From: Ensifer sp. WSM1721
GTDB lineage: Bacteria > Pseudomonadota > Alphaproteobacteria > Rhizobiales > Rhizobiaceae
Length of the DNA: 64,000 nt
Assembly: GCF_000513895.2 (NCBI RefSeq)
Contig: NZ_CP165782.1
Location: 496,001-560,000 of the forward strand
Direction of reading: 5' to 3'
Positions 50,624-60,199 of this stretch are shown piece after piece (position 1 is the first letter of the stretch; the number at the start of each line of letters is the position of its first letter). Made by a program: the position numbers and the translations under genes. The notes below the pieces were generated by a model. It saw only the letters and a program-made list of their open reading frames with translations, did not search any database and had not been told where the DNA came from.

Positions 50624-50815
50624 ATGCCGCAGATCATCCTGCTTCTGATCGTGGCTATCATCGCCTGGATCGGATATCGCAAGTTCATCGCCGACGCGGA
50701 GAAGCTGACTCGCCAGCGTGAGCGCCTGCGCCGTGAACAGCAGACCGGCGCCAACGGTACACTTGTGAAAGATCCGAAGACCGGAGAATACCGCCTGAAG
50801 CGCGACGATGAGTGA
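50624..50815 (+). CDS. Small single-span membrane protein, unknown function
   Basis: A 63-residue protein with an N-terminal membrane helix ([21 protein letters not shown]) and a charged, helical C-terminal part ([17 protein letters not shown], then [14 protein letters not shown]). GAGGAGGAAC lies upstream of the ATG, a strong ribosome binding site, which supports it as a real gene. It sits between the S49 protease and glyQ on the same strand and could be a membrane partner of the protease. No family name recognised. Confidence 0.7.
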   Translation: MPQIILLLIVAIIAWIGYRKFIADAEKLTRQRERLRREQQTGANGTLVKDPKTGEYRLKRDDE

Positions 50816-50922
50816 CATTCGCCGCATTGCCCGGCGAAGAGCGTCGATCGGCCAAGGCGCTTGACCCTTACCTTCTGGCATGGCACCTGTCCGCAAATTT
50901 CGAAGAATTCGGACGTGATCTC

Positions 50923-51912
50923 ATGACCACCGCATCCATCCCGGACCATATGAATCCGAAGCGTTCCTTTCAGGCCCTGATCCTGACGCTGCACAACTAT
51001 TGGGCCGACAAGGGCTGCGCCGTGCTCCAGCCCTACGATATGGAGGTCGGCGCGGGTACCTTCCATCCCGCAACGACGCTGCGCGCGCTCGGTCCGAAGC
51101 CCTGGCGCGCCGCTTACGTCCAGCCCTCGCGCCGTCCGACCGATGGCCGCTACGGCGAGAATCCGAACCGGCTGCAGCACTACTACCAGTACCAGGTGCT
51201 CCTGAAGCCGAACCCGTCCAATCTGCAGGAGCTCTATCTCGGCTCGCTCGAGGCGATCGGCCTCGATCCGCTCTTGCACGATATCCGTTTCGTCGAGGAC
51301 GACTGGGAAAGCCCGACGCTTGGCGCCTGGGGACTTGGCTGGGAATGCTGGTGCGACGGCATGGAAGTGTCGCAGTTCACCTATTTCCAGCAGGTCTGCG
51401 GCATCGAGTGCTCGCCGGTTTCGGGTGAACTGACCTATGGTCTCGAGCGCTTGGCGATGTACGTCCAGGGCGTCGACAATGTCTACGACCTGAACTTCAA
51501 TGGCCGCGAGGGTGCCGAGAAGATCACCTATGGCGATGTTTTCCTGCAGGCCGAGCAGGAATATTCACGGCACAACTTCGAATATGCCAACACCGCGATG
51601 TTGCACCAGCATTTCATCGATGCCGAGAAGGAGTGCCTGGCATTGCTCGCTGCCGGCGCGCCGGGCGACGCCAGCAACAATCGCCTGCACAAATGCGTCT
51701 TCCCCGCCTATGATCAATGCATCAAGGCGAGCCACGTCTTCAATCTTCTCGATGCGCGCGGCGTGATTTCGGTCACGGAACGCCAGAGCTACATCCTGCG
51801 CGTGCGCACTCTGGCGAAGGCCTGCGGTGAGGCCTTTCTGCTTACCGACGCCGGCGGCGCGACTACAGCGCCGCGCGTCTTACCAGACGCGCAAAGGTCG
51901 CTTAGCACTTGA
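50923..51912 (+). CDS. glyQ: Glycyl-tRNA synthetase alpha subunit, C-terminus rewritten by a RIME repeat
   Basis: A 329-residue GlyQ, the catalytic subunit of the alpha2beta2 Gly[50 protein letters not shown] (N-terminus) and [27 protein letters not shown]. It charges tRNA-Gly together with GlyS. The normal family ending LLTDAGG is followed by 16 residues ([16 protein letters not shown]) encoded by the repeat at 51863, including the stop codon. The start ATG at 50923 lacks a strong ribosome binding site; ATG 50950 is an alternative. Three genes separate it from glyS. Confidence 0.95.
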   Translation: MTTASIPDHMNPKRSFQALILTLHNYWADKGCAVLQPYDMEVGAGTFHPATTLRALGPKPWRAAYVQPSRRPTDGRYGENPNRLQHYYQYQVLLKPNPSNLQELYLGSLEAIGLDPLLHDIRFVEDDWESPTLGAWGLGWECWCDGMEVSQFTYFQQVCGIECSPVSGELTYGLERLAMYVQGVDNVYDLNFNGREGAEKITYGDVFLQAEQEYSRHNFEYANTAMLHQHFIDAEKECLALLAAGAPGDASNNRLHKCVFPAYDQCIKASHVFNLLDARGVISVTERQSYILRVRTLAKACGEAFLLTDAGGATTAPRVLPDAQRSLST

Positions 51913-51967
51913 ATTGCTGCATGTTTTTATCCGTAAGTCGGCTACGACTTAAGGAAACATGCGAGTA
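51863..51967 (+). repeat. RIME-like palindromic element, copy F (inside the glyQ 3' end)
   Basis: Hairpin 1 (CTACAGCG ... GCGCGTCT-TACC-AGACGCGC ... CGCTTAG) overlaps the last codons and stop of glyQ. Hairpin 2 (CTGCATGTTTTTATCCGTAAGTCG ... CGACTTAAGGAAACATGC) follows. About 105 bases. Confidence 0.9.
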
Positions 51968-51981
51968 GTGAAGCCGCCTGA

Positions 51982-52260
51982 TCACGAGACCAGCGCGGCA
52001 CGCTGTGCGCAAGGCAGGACAAGCCCGTCGGCCGATAGCCGCATGCCGACAGGCAGTGGCGGGCAATCCGGTTCGCTCGCCCCGCCGTCGATCCGCCAGA
52101 TCAGTTTCGTCACCGCATATGTGTCGTTCGACCACTCGCTGGCATAGATCTGCAGTGCGCGGCGAACACCGCTAAGCCCTTCAGCCGGCGTTGCGCTCGC
52201 ATGGGCAACGAAGAGGGCCATAAAGGCGATCACGTTGATGGAGGTTGCGAGCGGTTTCAT
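51982..52260 (-). CDS. Small exported protein, unknown function
   Basis: A 92-residue protein with a clear signal peptide (MKPLATSINVIAFMALFVAHASA, cleavage after ASA). The mature ~70 residues contain two Cys (CPP and PCAQ) that could form a disulphide, plus a WSNDTYAVTKLIWRIDGG segment. No domain recognised. The reading frame, signal peptide and convergent position after glyQ support a gene, but the ribosome binding site is weak. A RIME copy lies just beyond its 3' end. Confidence 0.6.
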   Translation of the reverse strand: MKPLATSINVIAFMALFVAHASATPAEGLSGVRRALQIYASEWSNDTYAVTKLIWRIDGGASEPDCPPLPVGMRLSADGLVLPCAQRAALVS

Positions 52261-52555
52261 GATCTTGTCTTCGGTTCTGCGGTTGTTCGATGGTTCAACT
52301 ATCGGCGATTGGCGGGCTCGGCGCCGTTACCGGCGGAACAGCCCGGAGACTTCCGTCGGACGCATGACGTCGCCGGCAGAGGTTTAAAGCCTGAGCAGAG
52401 TCGAAGGACGGCGGGGGAGCCTTGCCGTTCCGCCGGCCGATGCAGAAAAGCCTTTGAAGTCGGAGCGGGATTGAGGAAAAGTGTGCGCGTTTTTCGCCGC
52501 GTCGGGCGGCGCAAGTTAATCGAGTCGGGGCCGCGGGTCTCAAGAAGGGGTTTTC

Positions 52556-53104
52556 ATGATCGGGCTGGCAATCGGCATCGCCGTCGTTCTTTATCTCGTT
52601 TTCGTCTACAACGGCCTCGTCAAGGCGCGGCAGGTCGCCGAGGAGGCCTGGTCCGGCATCGACGTGCAGTTGAAGCGCCGTGCCGACCTCATCCCAAATC
52701 TCATTGAGACCGTGAAGGGCTACGCGGCGCATGAGAAGTCGACGCTGGAAGAGGTCGTCGCGCTGCGCAACCGAGCGCAGGCCGTGCCGGCGGGCGACAT
52801 TGCCGAAAGAGCTGCCGTCGAAGGCGCGCTTTCGCAGGCGCTCGGACGTCTCTTCGCGCTTGCCGAAGCCTATCCGGATTTGAAAGCCAACGAGAATTTC
52901 GCGGAACTCCAGCGCTCGCTGGAGACGATCGAAGGCGAGATCCAGATGTCGCGGCGCTACTACAACGGTGCCGCCCGCGATCTCAACGTCAAGGTCGAGA
53001 GCTTCCCGTCAAATCTGATCGCCAATGTGTTTCGCTTTGCCAAGGCCGGCTATTTCGAGATCACCAACGAGGCCGATCGTGCGGTGCCGTCGGTCAAGTT
53101 CTAA
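52556..53104 (+). CDS. lemA: LemA family protein
   Basis: A 182-residue LemA-family membrane protein with one N-terminal helix (IGLAIGIAVVLYLVFVYNGLVKARQ) and a long helical bundle (AWSGIDVQLKRRADLIPNLIETVKGYAAHEKSTLEEVVALRNRA ... YYNGAARDLNVKVESFPSNLIANVFRF). The function is unknown; LemA often pairs with DUF2207/TPM-type membrane proteins, as here. The ATG at 52556 has AGAAGGGG upstream. Its TAA stop codon is the first three bases of a repeat, and the DUF2207 gene follows 101 bases later. Confidence 0.93.
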   Translation: MIGLAIGIAVVLYLVFVYNGLVKARQVAEEAWSGIDVQLKRRADLIPNLIETVKGYAAHEKSTLEEVVALRNRAQAVPAGDIAERAAVEGALSQALGRLFALAEAYPDLKANENFAELQRSLETIEGEIQMSRRYYNGAARDLNVKVESFPSNLIANVFRFAKAGYFEITNEADRAVPSVKF

Positions 53105-53158
53105 TGCATGTCGCCCAAAAGTGGGCAGCGGTTTTGGGGGAACGACATGCAAAATGCT
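53102..53158 (+). repeat. GCATGTCG palindrome family, tandem copy 1
   Basis: TAATGCATGTCGCCCAAAA opens the unit; outer arms are GCATGTCG (53106-53113) and CGACATGC (53143-53150), inner arms CCCAAAA and TTTTGGG. The TAA (53102-53104) is the lemA stop codon. Confidence 0.9.
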
Positions 53159-53160
53159 TC

Positions 53161-53215
53161 TAATGCATGTCGCCCGAAAGTGGACAGCGTTTTTGGGGTA
53201 ACGACATGCAAGATG
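53161..53215 (+). repeat. GCATGTCG palindrome family, tandem copy 2
   Basis: The same unit as at 53102 with outer arms GCATGTCG (53165-53172) and CGACATGC (53202-53209). The ATG inside the right arm (53206-53208) is the likely start of the DUF2207 gene, and GGGG of the inner arm is its ribosome binding site. Confidence 0.9.
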
Positions 53216-55176
53216 CAAATGCGCGCGAAAGGGAAATCGCGATAAGGCGGCTGTTCGCGGCGCTTGTGTTTGCGGTTTTCGCCCTGGCCACGCCGGTCGT
53301 CGCCTTGGCGGAAGAGTTCATCTCTGCCTACCACTCGGTCATCGACGTCGCCAAGGATGGCACGCTCACGGTCACCGAGACGATCGCGGCAAATGTCGAG
53401 GGCAACCAAATCCGCCGCGGCATCTATCGGGATTTTCCCCTAACCTTCGTCGACGCGCACGGTCGACGGAGCCGGGTCGATTTCAAGCTTCTCGCCGTCG
53501 AGCGGGATGGCGAGGATGAGGAATATCGCACGGAATCGATCAACGGCGGCATCCGCATTTATACCGGCAGCGCCGACGTCCTCCTGCCGCGCGGCGAGCA
53601 CACCTTTCAGATCACCTACGAGACGAGCCGTCAGATCCGCTTCTTCGACGATCACGACGAGCTCTATTGGAACGTGACCGGCACGGAATGGGCCTTTCCA
53701 ATCGAGGAAGCAACGGCAACCGTGACCCTGCCGGAGGGGGTACAAGCGGAGGCGCTCGACGTCTTCACCGGCGGCTACGGGGCCACCGGCAAGGATGCGC
53801 GTGCGGTGGAAGAGGGCGATGAAATCTTCTTCGCGACGACCCGCCGCCTGCGCCCGCAGGAAGGCCTCACCATCGCGATCAAGCTGCCCAAGGGCAGTAT
53901 CGACCGGCCAACGCCGTCGCAGGAAAACATCTGGTGGGTACGCGATCATCTGGCGCTTGTCATCGCCGGTATCGGGCTCATCCTCGTGACGCTCTATTAT
54001 GGGCGCGCCTGGATCCGGGTCGGGCGCGATCCTGCCCGTGGCGTCATGGTTCCGCGCTGGGACCCACCGGACGGTATTTCGCCCGCGCTCGTCAACTACG
54101 TCGACAACAAAGGTTTTTCCGGCGAGGGCTGGACGGCCCTTTCGGCAACCCTGCTCAATCTCGCCGTCAAGGGACATGTCGTCCTCGACGACCTGAAGAA
54201 CGCCATCGTCGTCACCGCGACCGGCAAGAGCGACGGCAAACTGCCAACCGGCGAGGCAGTGGTGATGAAAGCCGTGGAGGGGGCCGGCGGCAAGCTTACG
54301 ATCGACCGGGCGAACGGCAAGAAGGTCGCGGCAGCAGGCGCGAGCTTCCGCAGCGCGATGGAGCGTGAGCACCGCGGCAAATATTACCGCGCCAATACCG
54401 GCTACATAATCGGCGGCGTTGCACTTTCGATCGTCGCTCTCGCTGCACTTTTCATCTTCGGCGATCTCAGCGAGGACAGCATTCCATTTGTAATCGTTCC
54501 GGCCTTTTTCGCCGTTTTCGCTTCCGTCTTCGCGGTATCCGTCGGCAAATCGTTCCGGCGCCAGTCCAGCCTCATGCGCCGGATCCTTTCGATCGTGGTG
54601 CTGGCCTTCATCGGCTTCGTCGTTTTCACGGTTTTCTCGAGCATTCTGGCCATCCTCGTCTTCTCGGCGGCGGAAGCAGACGATTTGCCGCTGTTCTTCG
54701 CGATTGGCGGCGTCGTGCTCGTCAACATGCTCTTCTTCTATCTGATGGGTGCGCCGACGCCACTCGGCACGCGCATGATGGATGGCATCGATGGGCTCCG
54801 GCAATACATGACGCTCGCGGAGAAGGACCGGATGAACATGCAGGGCGCACCGGAAATGTCGCCGCGGCATTTCGAGACGCTGCTGCCCTACGCCGTTGCG
54901 CTCGGTGTCGAGAAGCCCTGGACCGAGATCTTCGAGCGCTGGCTCGTCGCGGCTTCCGCAGGCGCCGCCGCGGCGGCCTACCAGCCGAGCTGGTATCATG
55001 GCGACTCCTTCGGCCCCGGCACCTTCACCGATACGATCGGCGGCTTTGCAGAGTCCATGGCCGATACGATTACCTCCTCCCTGCCGCCGCCGCCCAAGAG
55101 CTCGTCCTCGGGCTTTTCCTCCGGCGGCGGTTTCTCCGGCGGCGGCGGAGGAGGGGGGGGCGGCGGCGGCTGGTGA
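53206..55176 (+). CDS. DUF2207 domain membrane protein with Gly-rich tail
   Basis: A 656-residue protein with a signal peptide ([21 protein letters not shown]), a DUF2207 extracytoplasmic domain at ~40-230 ([42 protein letters not shown]), a membrane helix near 245, two or more helices at ~400-520, and a C-terminal [19 protein letters not shown]. Similar Gly-rich ends occur in TPM/DUF2207 proteins paired with LemA. Function unknown. The start ATG 53206 lies inside the second tandem repeat; an in-frame ATG at 53167 also lies inside it. Confidence 0.88.
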   Translation: MQDANAREREIAIRRLFAALVFAVFALATPVVALAEEFISAYHSVIDVAKDGTLTVTETIAANVEGNQIRRGIYRDFPLTFVDAHGRRSRVDFKLLAVERDGEDEEYRTESINGGIRIYTGSADVLLPRGEHTFQITYETSRQIRFFDDHDELYWNVTGTEWAFPIEEATATVTLPEGVQAEALDVFTGGYGATGKDARAVEEGDEIFFATTRRLRPQEGLTIAIKLPKGSIDRPTPSQENIWWVRDHLALVIAGIGLILVTLYYGRAWIRVGRDPARGVMVPRWDPPDGISPALVNYVDNKGFSGEGWTALSATLLNLAVKGHVVLDDLKNAIVVTATGKSDGKLPTGEAVVMKAVEGAGGKLTIDRANGKKVAAAGASFRSAMEREHRGKYYRANTGYIIGGVALSIVALAALFIFGDLSEDSIPFVIVPAFFAVFASVFAVSVGKSFRRQSSLMRRILSIVVLAFIGFVVFTVFSSILAILVFSAAEADDLPLFFAIGGVVLVNMLFFYLMGAPTPLGTRMMDGIDGLRQYMTLAEKDRMNMQGAPEMSPRHFETLLPYAVALGVEKPWTEIFERWLVAASAGAAAAAYQPSWYHGDSFGPGTFTDTIGGFAESMADTITSSLPPPPKSSSSGFSSGGGFSGGGGGGGGGGGW

Positions 55177-55269
55177 GAGGCCAATTTCCTCACCGGACTT
55201 GATGACATTTTCGCCAGAGCTTGCTAAGTCCCGCGGCAACCGTACGGAACAGAACAAAGTCTCGAATTC

Positions 55270-57435
55270 ATGCCCGATCTTCTTATCGAACTGCGCTCCG
55301 AAGAAATTCCCGCCCGCATGCAGCGCAAGGCGGCCGGCGACCTGAAGAAGCTCGTGACGGACGCGCTGGTCGAGGCCGGCCTCACCTATGAGGGTGCGCG
55401 CGAATACTGGACGCCCCGCCGGCTGACGCTCGACATACGCGGTCTCGCCGCACGCTCCGCCGATATCCGCGAGGAGCGCAAGGGACCGCGCACCGACGCC
55501 AATGAAAAGGCGATCGAAGGTTTTCTGCGCGCCGCAGGGCTCGCTTCGATCAGCGAGGCGCATGTCCACAGCGACCCGAAGAAGGGCGATTTCTACGTCG
55601 CGCATATTCTGAAAGCTGGCCGTCCGGCCGAAGAGATCGTCGCGGACGTGATGCCGGCGATCATCCGTGACTTCCCCTGGCCGAAATCCATGCGCTCCGG
55701 CGCCGCTTCCGCAAGACCGGGCAGCCTGCGCTGGGTGCGGCCCTTACAGTCGATCGTCTGCACCTTCGGCTCGGAGTACGAAGAGACCAAGGTGATCCCG
55801 TTCGAAGTCGACGGCATCGTTGCCGGAAATGTCACCTATGGCCATCGCTTCCATGCGCCGGAGGCGATCACCGTGCGCCGCTTTGCCGATTACGCCGAAA
55901 AGCTCGAAAAGGCGAAGGTCGTGCTCGACGCGGAACGCCGCAAGGAGATCATCTCCGCCGACGCGCACAACATCGCCTTTGCGAGCGGCCTTGAGCTCGT
56001 AGAGGATGAAGGCCTTTTGGAAGAGGTAGCGGGTCTCGTCGAATGGCCGCGGGTGTTGATGGGAAGCTTCGAGGAAAGTTATCTCGAAATCCCCTCCGAA
56101 ATCGTTCGGCTCACGATCAAGACCAACCAGAAATGCTTCGTCACCCGCAAGTCGGGCGCCGAAACGCTGTCGAACAAGTTCATCCTCATCTCGAATATCG
56201 AGGCGAAGGACGGCGGCAGTGAGATCGTCCACGGCAATGGCAAGGTCGTGCGCGCCCGCCTCTCTGACGCGGCGCATTTCTGGAAGCGTGACCAGGGCGA
56301 CCTGCCGGACCTCGACACGCTGAAGGCATCTGCGGAGAAGTTCGGGCTCGATCTCAACAGGCCGCTCGACCAGCGCATGGCGAAGCTCGATGCGCTGAAC
56401 GTGACCTTTCATGCCAAGCTCGGCACGCAGGGCGGGCGCGTCGCCCGCATCCGCTCGCTGGCCGCAGCACTTTCGGAAGTCACCGGCGCCGACAAGGCGC
56501 TCGTCGATCGCGCAGCCGTGCTCGCCAAGGCGGATCTGCGCACCGAAGCTGTGGGAGAATTTCCCGAGCTACAGGGCATCATGGGCCACAAATACGCGGT
56601 GCTCCAGGGCGAGAGCGCCGCAGTCGCCAATGCGATCGAGGATCACTACAAGCCGCAAGGCCCCTCCGACCGCGTGCCGACAGAACCCGTTTCGGTGACG
56701 GTGGCGCTCGCCGACAAGCTCGACACGCTCGTCGGCTTCTGGGCGATCGACGAAAAGCCGACCGGCTCAAAGGACCCCTATGCGCTGCGCCGTGCGGCGC
56801 TCGGCGTGATCCGGCTCATTCTGGAGGGCAGGGCTCGGCTGCCGCTCCTGCCCTTCTTCGATGTCGCGCTCGCCGGCTTCAGGGCACAGCGGCCGGATGT
56901 GGCGACGGACATTTCCGCAGACCTTCTGGCTTTCTTCCACGACCGTCTCAAGGTCTATCTGCGCGATCTCGGCGCTCGCTACGACCTGATCGATGCAGTT
57001 TTGACGCCCGAGGCCGACGATCTGTTGATGATTGCGCGCCGCGTCGAAGCTCTCACGGCCTTCATCACGGCGGAGGAGGGCAAGAACCTGCTCGCCGGTA
57101 CCAAGCGCGCGACGCAAATCCTCGCGGCGGAAGAGAAGAAGGGCACCGAGGTCGCCGCTGCCGTGGACGAGAAGCTCTTCCGGCTCGATGCCGAGCGGAC
57201 CCTCCATGCCTCGATCAAGCTTGCCTCCGGCGACGCGCGAGAAGCGATCGTCAAGGAGGACTTCCGCTCCGCTATGGAGGCGCTTTCAAAATTGCGGGAA
57301 CCGGTGGACGTGTTCTTTAACGACGTGCTCGTCAACGACGAAGACGCGGCGATCCGTGCCAACCGCCTGGCGCTCTTGGGTCTTATCCGCGCGGCAACCG
57401 GCGAGGTTGCGGATTTCTCGAAGATCGCGGGATAA
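55270..57435 (+). CDS. glyS: Glycyl-tRNA synthetase beta subunit
   Basis: A 721-residue GlyS. The N-terminus [18 protein letters not shown], the central [12 protein letters not shown] and the HD-like [21 protein letters not shown] are typical; the C-terminal third contains the tRNA-binding DALR-like region. It acts with GlyQ in the alpha2beta2 enzyme; the separation from glyQ by lemA and DUF2207 genes is unusual compared with adjacent glyQ-glyS in many bacteria. The start ATG is at 55270, 93 bases after the DUF2207 stop. Confidence 0.95.
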   Translation: MPDLLIELRSEEIPARMQRKAAGDLKKLVTDALVEAGLTYEGAREYWTPRRLTLDIRGLAARSADIREERKGPRTDANEKAIEGFLRAAGLASISEAHVHSDPKKGDFYVAHILKAGRPAEEIVADVMPAIIRDFPWPKSMRSGAASARPGSLRWVRPLQSIVCTFGSEYEETKVIPFEVDGIVAGNVTYGHRFHAPEAITVRRFADYAEKLEKAKVVLDAERRKEIISADAHNIAFASGLELVEDEGLLEEVAGLVEWPRVLMGSFEESYLEIPSEIVRLTIKTNQKCFVTRKSGAETLSNKFILISNIEAKDGGSEIVHGNGKVVRARLSDAAHFWKRDQGDLPDLDTLKASAEKFGLDLNRPLDQRMAKLDALNVTFHAKLGTQGGRVARIRSLAAALSEVTGADKALVDRAAVLAKADLRTEAVGEFPELQGIMGHKYAVLQGESAAVANAIEDHYKPQGPSDRVPTEPVSVTVALADKLDTLVGFWAIDEKPTGSKDPYALRRAALGVIRLILEGRARLPLLPFFDVALAGFRAQRPDVATDISADLLAFFHDRLKVYLRDLGARYDLIDAVLTPEADDLLMIARRVEALTAFITAEEGKNLLAGTKRATQILAAEEKKGTEVAAAVDEKLFRLDAERTLHASIKLASGDAREAIVKEDFRSAMEALSKLREPVDVFFNDVLVNDEDAAIRANRLALLGLIRAATGEVADFSKIAG

Positions 57436-57497
57436 ACAGGATCGTCGTTTCATGCGGCCCCGTCGACAACTGGCGGGGACCATCCTATTTCTGGAGG

Positions 57498-58358
57498 ATG
57501 ACGAGCGACAATCCAAGCGCAGGTGCGGGTGTTATCGAGCCTCCAGGCTTTAAACGAAACGGCGATTGGATTGCCGTCGCCGACGATGCGATCCCGTTCG
57601 AGCGCATAGAAGCCTTCTTTGCCGGGCGCGCCTACGAGCCGCACCGGCACGACACCTATGCCATCGGCCAGACGCTCAACGGCGTTCAGAGTTTCCGCTA
57701 TCGCGGCGCCGTGCGCGCGAGCCTCCCCGGCAGGACGATGGTGCTGCATCCCGACGAAGTGCATGACGGCCAGTCCGGCAGCGAAGACGGCTTCCGCTAT
57801 CGCATGATCTATATCGAGCCGGCGGCGATACAGAGCGTGCTCGGCGGCCGACCGCTGCCCTTCATCAAGGGCGGCATCTCGTCCGATCCGCGCCTTTTTG
57901 CGGCGGTCCGCGCGCTGCTGCCGGCAACGGACGCCCGGATCGAGACCCTGGAGTTCGAGGACGGCCTCTTTGAGCTCGCGCACGCGCTCGAAGCCGCCGC
58001 GGGCGGGCCGGCAAGGACCATCGGGGCGCTCGACTATCATGCCGCCGAGCGGGTGCGCGTCTACCTGCATGACTTGCCCGAGGGCGCCGTGACGCTGGAA
58101 ACGCTCGAGGCGATCGGCGGTCGCAATCGCTGGGGCTTGAGCCGCGATTTCCGCCGCTTGTTCGGCACGAGCCCCTATCGCTATCTGGTACAGCGACGCC
58201 TGGCGGCGGCGAAGATCGATCTGCTAAGAGGCGTCTCGCCTGCGGAGGCTGCACTCGATGCCGGCTTCGCCGATCAGGCACATATGAGTCGCCACTTCAA
58301 GAAGGCCTTCGGCGTCTCGCCCGGGCGATGGCTGCGCATGGCGGCGCAGGCTCTCTGA
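57498..58358 (+). CDS. AraC-family transcriptional regulator
   Basis: A 286-residue regulator. The N-terminal ~160 residues are a cupin-like sensing domain (YEPHRHDTYAIGQTLNGVQSFRYRG, MVLHPDEVHDG). The C-terminal ~100 residues carry two HTH units with the AraC signature (PYRYLVQRRLAAAKIDLLRGVSPAEAALDAGFADQAHMSRHFKKAFGVSPGRW). The AraC-cupin-LysE order suggests that it controls the downstream exporter. The ATG at 57498 is preceded directly by GGAGG with no spacer, an odd arrangement; no better in-frame start is seen. Confidence 0.9.
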   Translation: MTSDNPSAGAGVIEPPGFKRNGDWIAVADDAIPFERIEAFFAGRAYEPHRHDTYAIGQTLNGVQSFRYRGAVRASLPGRTMVLHPDEVHDGQSGSEDGFRYRMIYIEPAAIQSVLGGRPLPFIKGGISSDPRLFAAVRALLPATDARIETLEFEDGLFELAHALEAAAGGPARTIGALDYHAAERVRVYLHDLPEGAVTLETLEAIGGRNRWGLSRDFRRLFGTSPYRYLVQRRLAAAKIDLLRGVSPAEAALDAGFADQAHMSRHFKKAFGVSPGRWLRMAAQAL

Positions 58359-58446
58359 GCGTTCCGGCCGACCTGTCTGCACGATCGTTCAAGATTGAGC
58401 TTCGATGCCGCGTTAACCTCGTCCAAAACGGCTGAAGGAGACGGCG

Positions 58447-58827
58447 ATGGATGCGTCCAAGCGGACCTATGCTCCCATTAATTTTGCTCAGAAACTGGCG
58501 GAGTTTTCCGATCAGTGGCAGCCGCGCGTGATCGCCGAGCTCAACGACTATCAGTTCAAGATCGTCCGAATCAAAGGCGATTTCATCTGGCACGATCATC
58601 CGGAGACCGACGAGGCCTTCATCGTGCTGGAGGGCTCGCTTCGGATCGACTTTCGAGATGGCTCTGTGACGCTCGGGCCGGGCGAAATGTACGTCGTTCC
58701 GAAAGGCGTCGAACACAAGCCCTATGCGGCAGGCGAGGTTAAGATGCTGCTCATCGAACCGCGCGGGACCTTGAATACCGGTCATGCGGGCGGCGAGCGT
58801 ACCGCCCGGAACGACATCTGGATCTGA
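58447..58827 (+). CDS. Cupin-domain protein
   Basis: A 126-residue single cupin. Metal-ligand residues appear in [16 protein letters not shown] (two His and Glu) and in the second motif [15 protein letters not shown] (His). The activity is unknown; small cupins act as isomerases, dioxygenases or binding proteins. The start ATG is at 58447 with GAAGGAG upstream. The LysE gene begins 11 bases after its stop. Confidence 0.85.
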   Translation: MDASKRTYAPINFAQKLAEFSDQWQPRVIAELNDYQFKIVRIKGDFIWHDHPETDEAFIVLEGSLRIDFRDGSVTLGPGEMYVVPKGVEHKPYAAGEVKMLLIEPRGTLNTGHAGGERTARNDIWI

Positions 58828-58838
58828 CGAGATCAGCC

Positions 58839-59435
58839 ATGGCCGGCGACCTCGCGCTTCTTGTTCTCGCTGCTTTGCCGCTGATGGGTAGCCCCGGACC
58901 TGCGACGCTCAGCCTTGCCGGCATGGGTGCCGCCTATGGAGTGACGCGCAGCCTGCGCTACGCGGCGGGCGTCAACATCGGTACGATCGCCGTGGTTCTG
59001 TTGATTGCCACCGGGGTCACCGCCGTGCTTCTGGGCGTGCCTGGTATCCAGACGGCGGCGATGGTGCTCGGCGGCGCCTATATGCTCTATCTGGCGTGGC
59101 ACATCGCCACCGCGCCGCCAGTCGTTAAGGACGGGCCGGCATCGCATGCTCCGTCCTTCGCCGGCGGTTTCGTGCTGGCAATCGCCAACCCAAAGGCCTA
59201 TGCAGCGATCGGCGCCGTTTATGCCGGCAGCCTGGTCGAGACCGACGACGACGCTCGCACCGCGCTTGCAAAGGTTCTCGTGCTCTCACTCCTGGCGGTC
59301 GCCGTGAATACGACTTGGCTTGCCTTTGGGGCGTCGATCGCCACCATCCTGCGCGATCCGGCGAAAGCGCGTGTTGCCAATCTCATTTTCGCCGGGCTCT
59401 TGCTCGCGTCGGTCGCTTTCGCCGCTCTCGGCTGA
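58839..59435 (+). CDS. LysE/RhtB-family amino acid exporter
   Basis: A 198-residue inner-membrane protein with about six hydrophobic helices and the family opening ALPLMGSPGPATLSLAGMGAAYGVTRSLRYAAG. The family exports amino acids or analogues; the substrate here is unknown. The start ATG at 58839 gives MAGDLALLVL. It closes the AraC-cupin-LysE group; a RIME copy follows 37 bases after its stop. Confidence 0.88.
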   Translation: MAGDLALLVLAALPLMGSPGPATLSLAGMGAAYGVTRSLRYAAGVNIGTIAVVLLIATGVTAVLLGVPGIQTAAMVLGGAYMLYLAWHIATAPPVVKDGPASHAPSFAGGFVLAIANPKAYAAIGAVYAGSLVETDDDARTALAKVLVLSLLAVAVNTTWLAFGASIATILRDPAKARVANLIFAGLLLASVAFAALG

Positions 59436-59472
59436 GCTCTTGGCCCATTGAACAGAGGCGGCGCGGCCGCTA

Positions 59473-59574
59473 CTGCATGGTTCCTTGGATCGGGAATCGG
59501 TTTGAGGAATCATGCAGCAAATCGAAGTGCTACAGCAAGTTTGGCGCGTCCGCTTGGAGGCGCGGCGCTGTCGG
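59473..59574 (-). repeat. RIME-like palindromic element, copy G
   Basis: Hairpin 2 (CTGCATGGTTCCTTGGATCG ... TTTGAGGAATCATGCAG) then worn hairpin 1 (CTACAGCAAGTTTGGCGCG ... CGCGGCGCTGTCGG). The right end touches the ribosome binding site (GGAGG, 59573-59577) of the DUF523 gene. Confidence 0.8.
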
Positions 59575-59579
59575 AGGAC

Positions 59580-60170
59580 ATGGTGACTTCCAGAATCCTT
59601 GTCAGCGCTTGTCTCATGGGCCATGCGGTGCGCTATGACGGCGCAGCGAAACCGCTGCTTCACTCGGCAATCGACCGCTGGCGGGAAGAGGGCAGGCTCG
59701 TCACCATCTGTCCGGAGATGTCGGCCGGCATGCCCGTTCCGCGCCCGCCGGCGGAGATCGCGACCGGTAGAACGGGCGCCGACGTGCTTGCCGGGAAAGC
59801 GCGTGTGCTGGAGAAAACGGGTGGCGATGTGACAATGGAATTTCGCCGCGCCGCCGACAATGCCCTCGCACTCGCACGCGAGACAAACTGCCGCTTTGCA
59901 CTGCTGATCGATGGCAGCCCGTCCTGCGGTTCCGGTTTCATCTATGACGGTAGCTTTAGCGGCAAGCGTCTTGCAGGCGAGGGCGTGACGGCCGCACTGC
60001 TCAGCGCGAACGGCATCGAGGTCTATTCCGATCGGCAAATAGAGGTTTTGATCGCGAGGCTTGAGAACGAGGGTAGCGGTTCCCGCCAAAAGATTACGCC
60101 CCTGCTTCTCTCAGGGGCGCAACCTTTCGCCATTGCAGCGAATTGCCCGTCAGCCTTGAACGTCGACTGA
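59580..60170 (+). CDS. DUF523 family protein
   Basis: A 196-residue protein of the DUF523 family: RILVSACLMGHAVRYDG, CPEMSAGMPVPRPPAEI and LLIDGSPSCGSGFIYDG, with Cys residues at family positions, which suggests metal or thiol chemistry. Function unknown. The ATG at 59580 is only two bases from GGAGG; the GTG at 59583 is better spaced and may be the true start. The ribosome binding site abuts RIME copy G. Confidence 0.85.
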   Translation: MVTSRILVSACLMGHAVRYDGAAKPLLHSAIDRWREEGRLVTICPEMSAGMPVPRPPAEIATGRTGADVLAGKARVLEKTGGDVTMEFRRAADNALALARETNCRFALLIDGSPSCGSGFIYDGSFSGKRLAGEGVTAALLSANGIEVYSDRQIEVLIARLENEGSGSRQKITPLLLSGAQPFAIAANCPSALNVD

Positions 60171-60199
60171 CCGGGGCAGGGAACCTCATTAATATGGGC

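Noticed and set aside
53440..55605. A 721-codon minus-strand frame opposite the DUF2207 gene
   Set aside because: The plus strand carries a signal peptide, membrane helices and known domain; the minus frame is a His/Arg/Asp-rich shadow with no motif.
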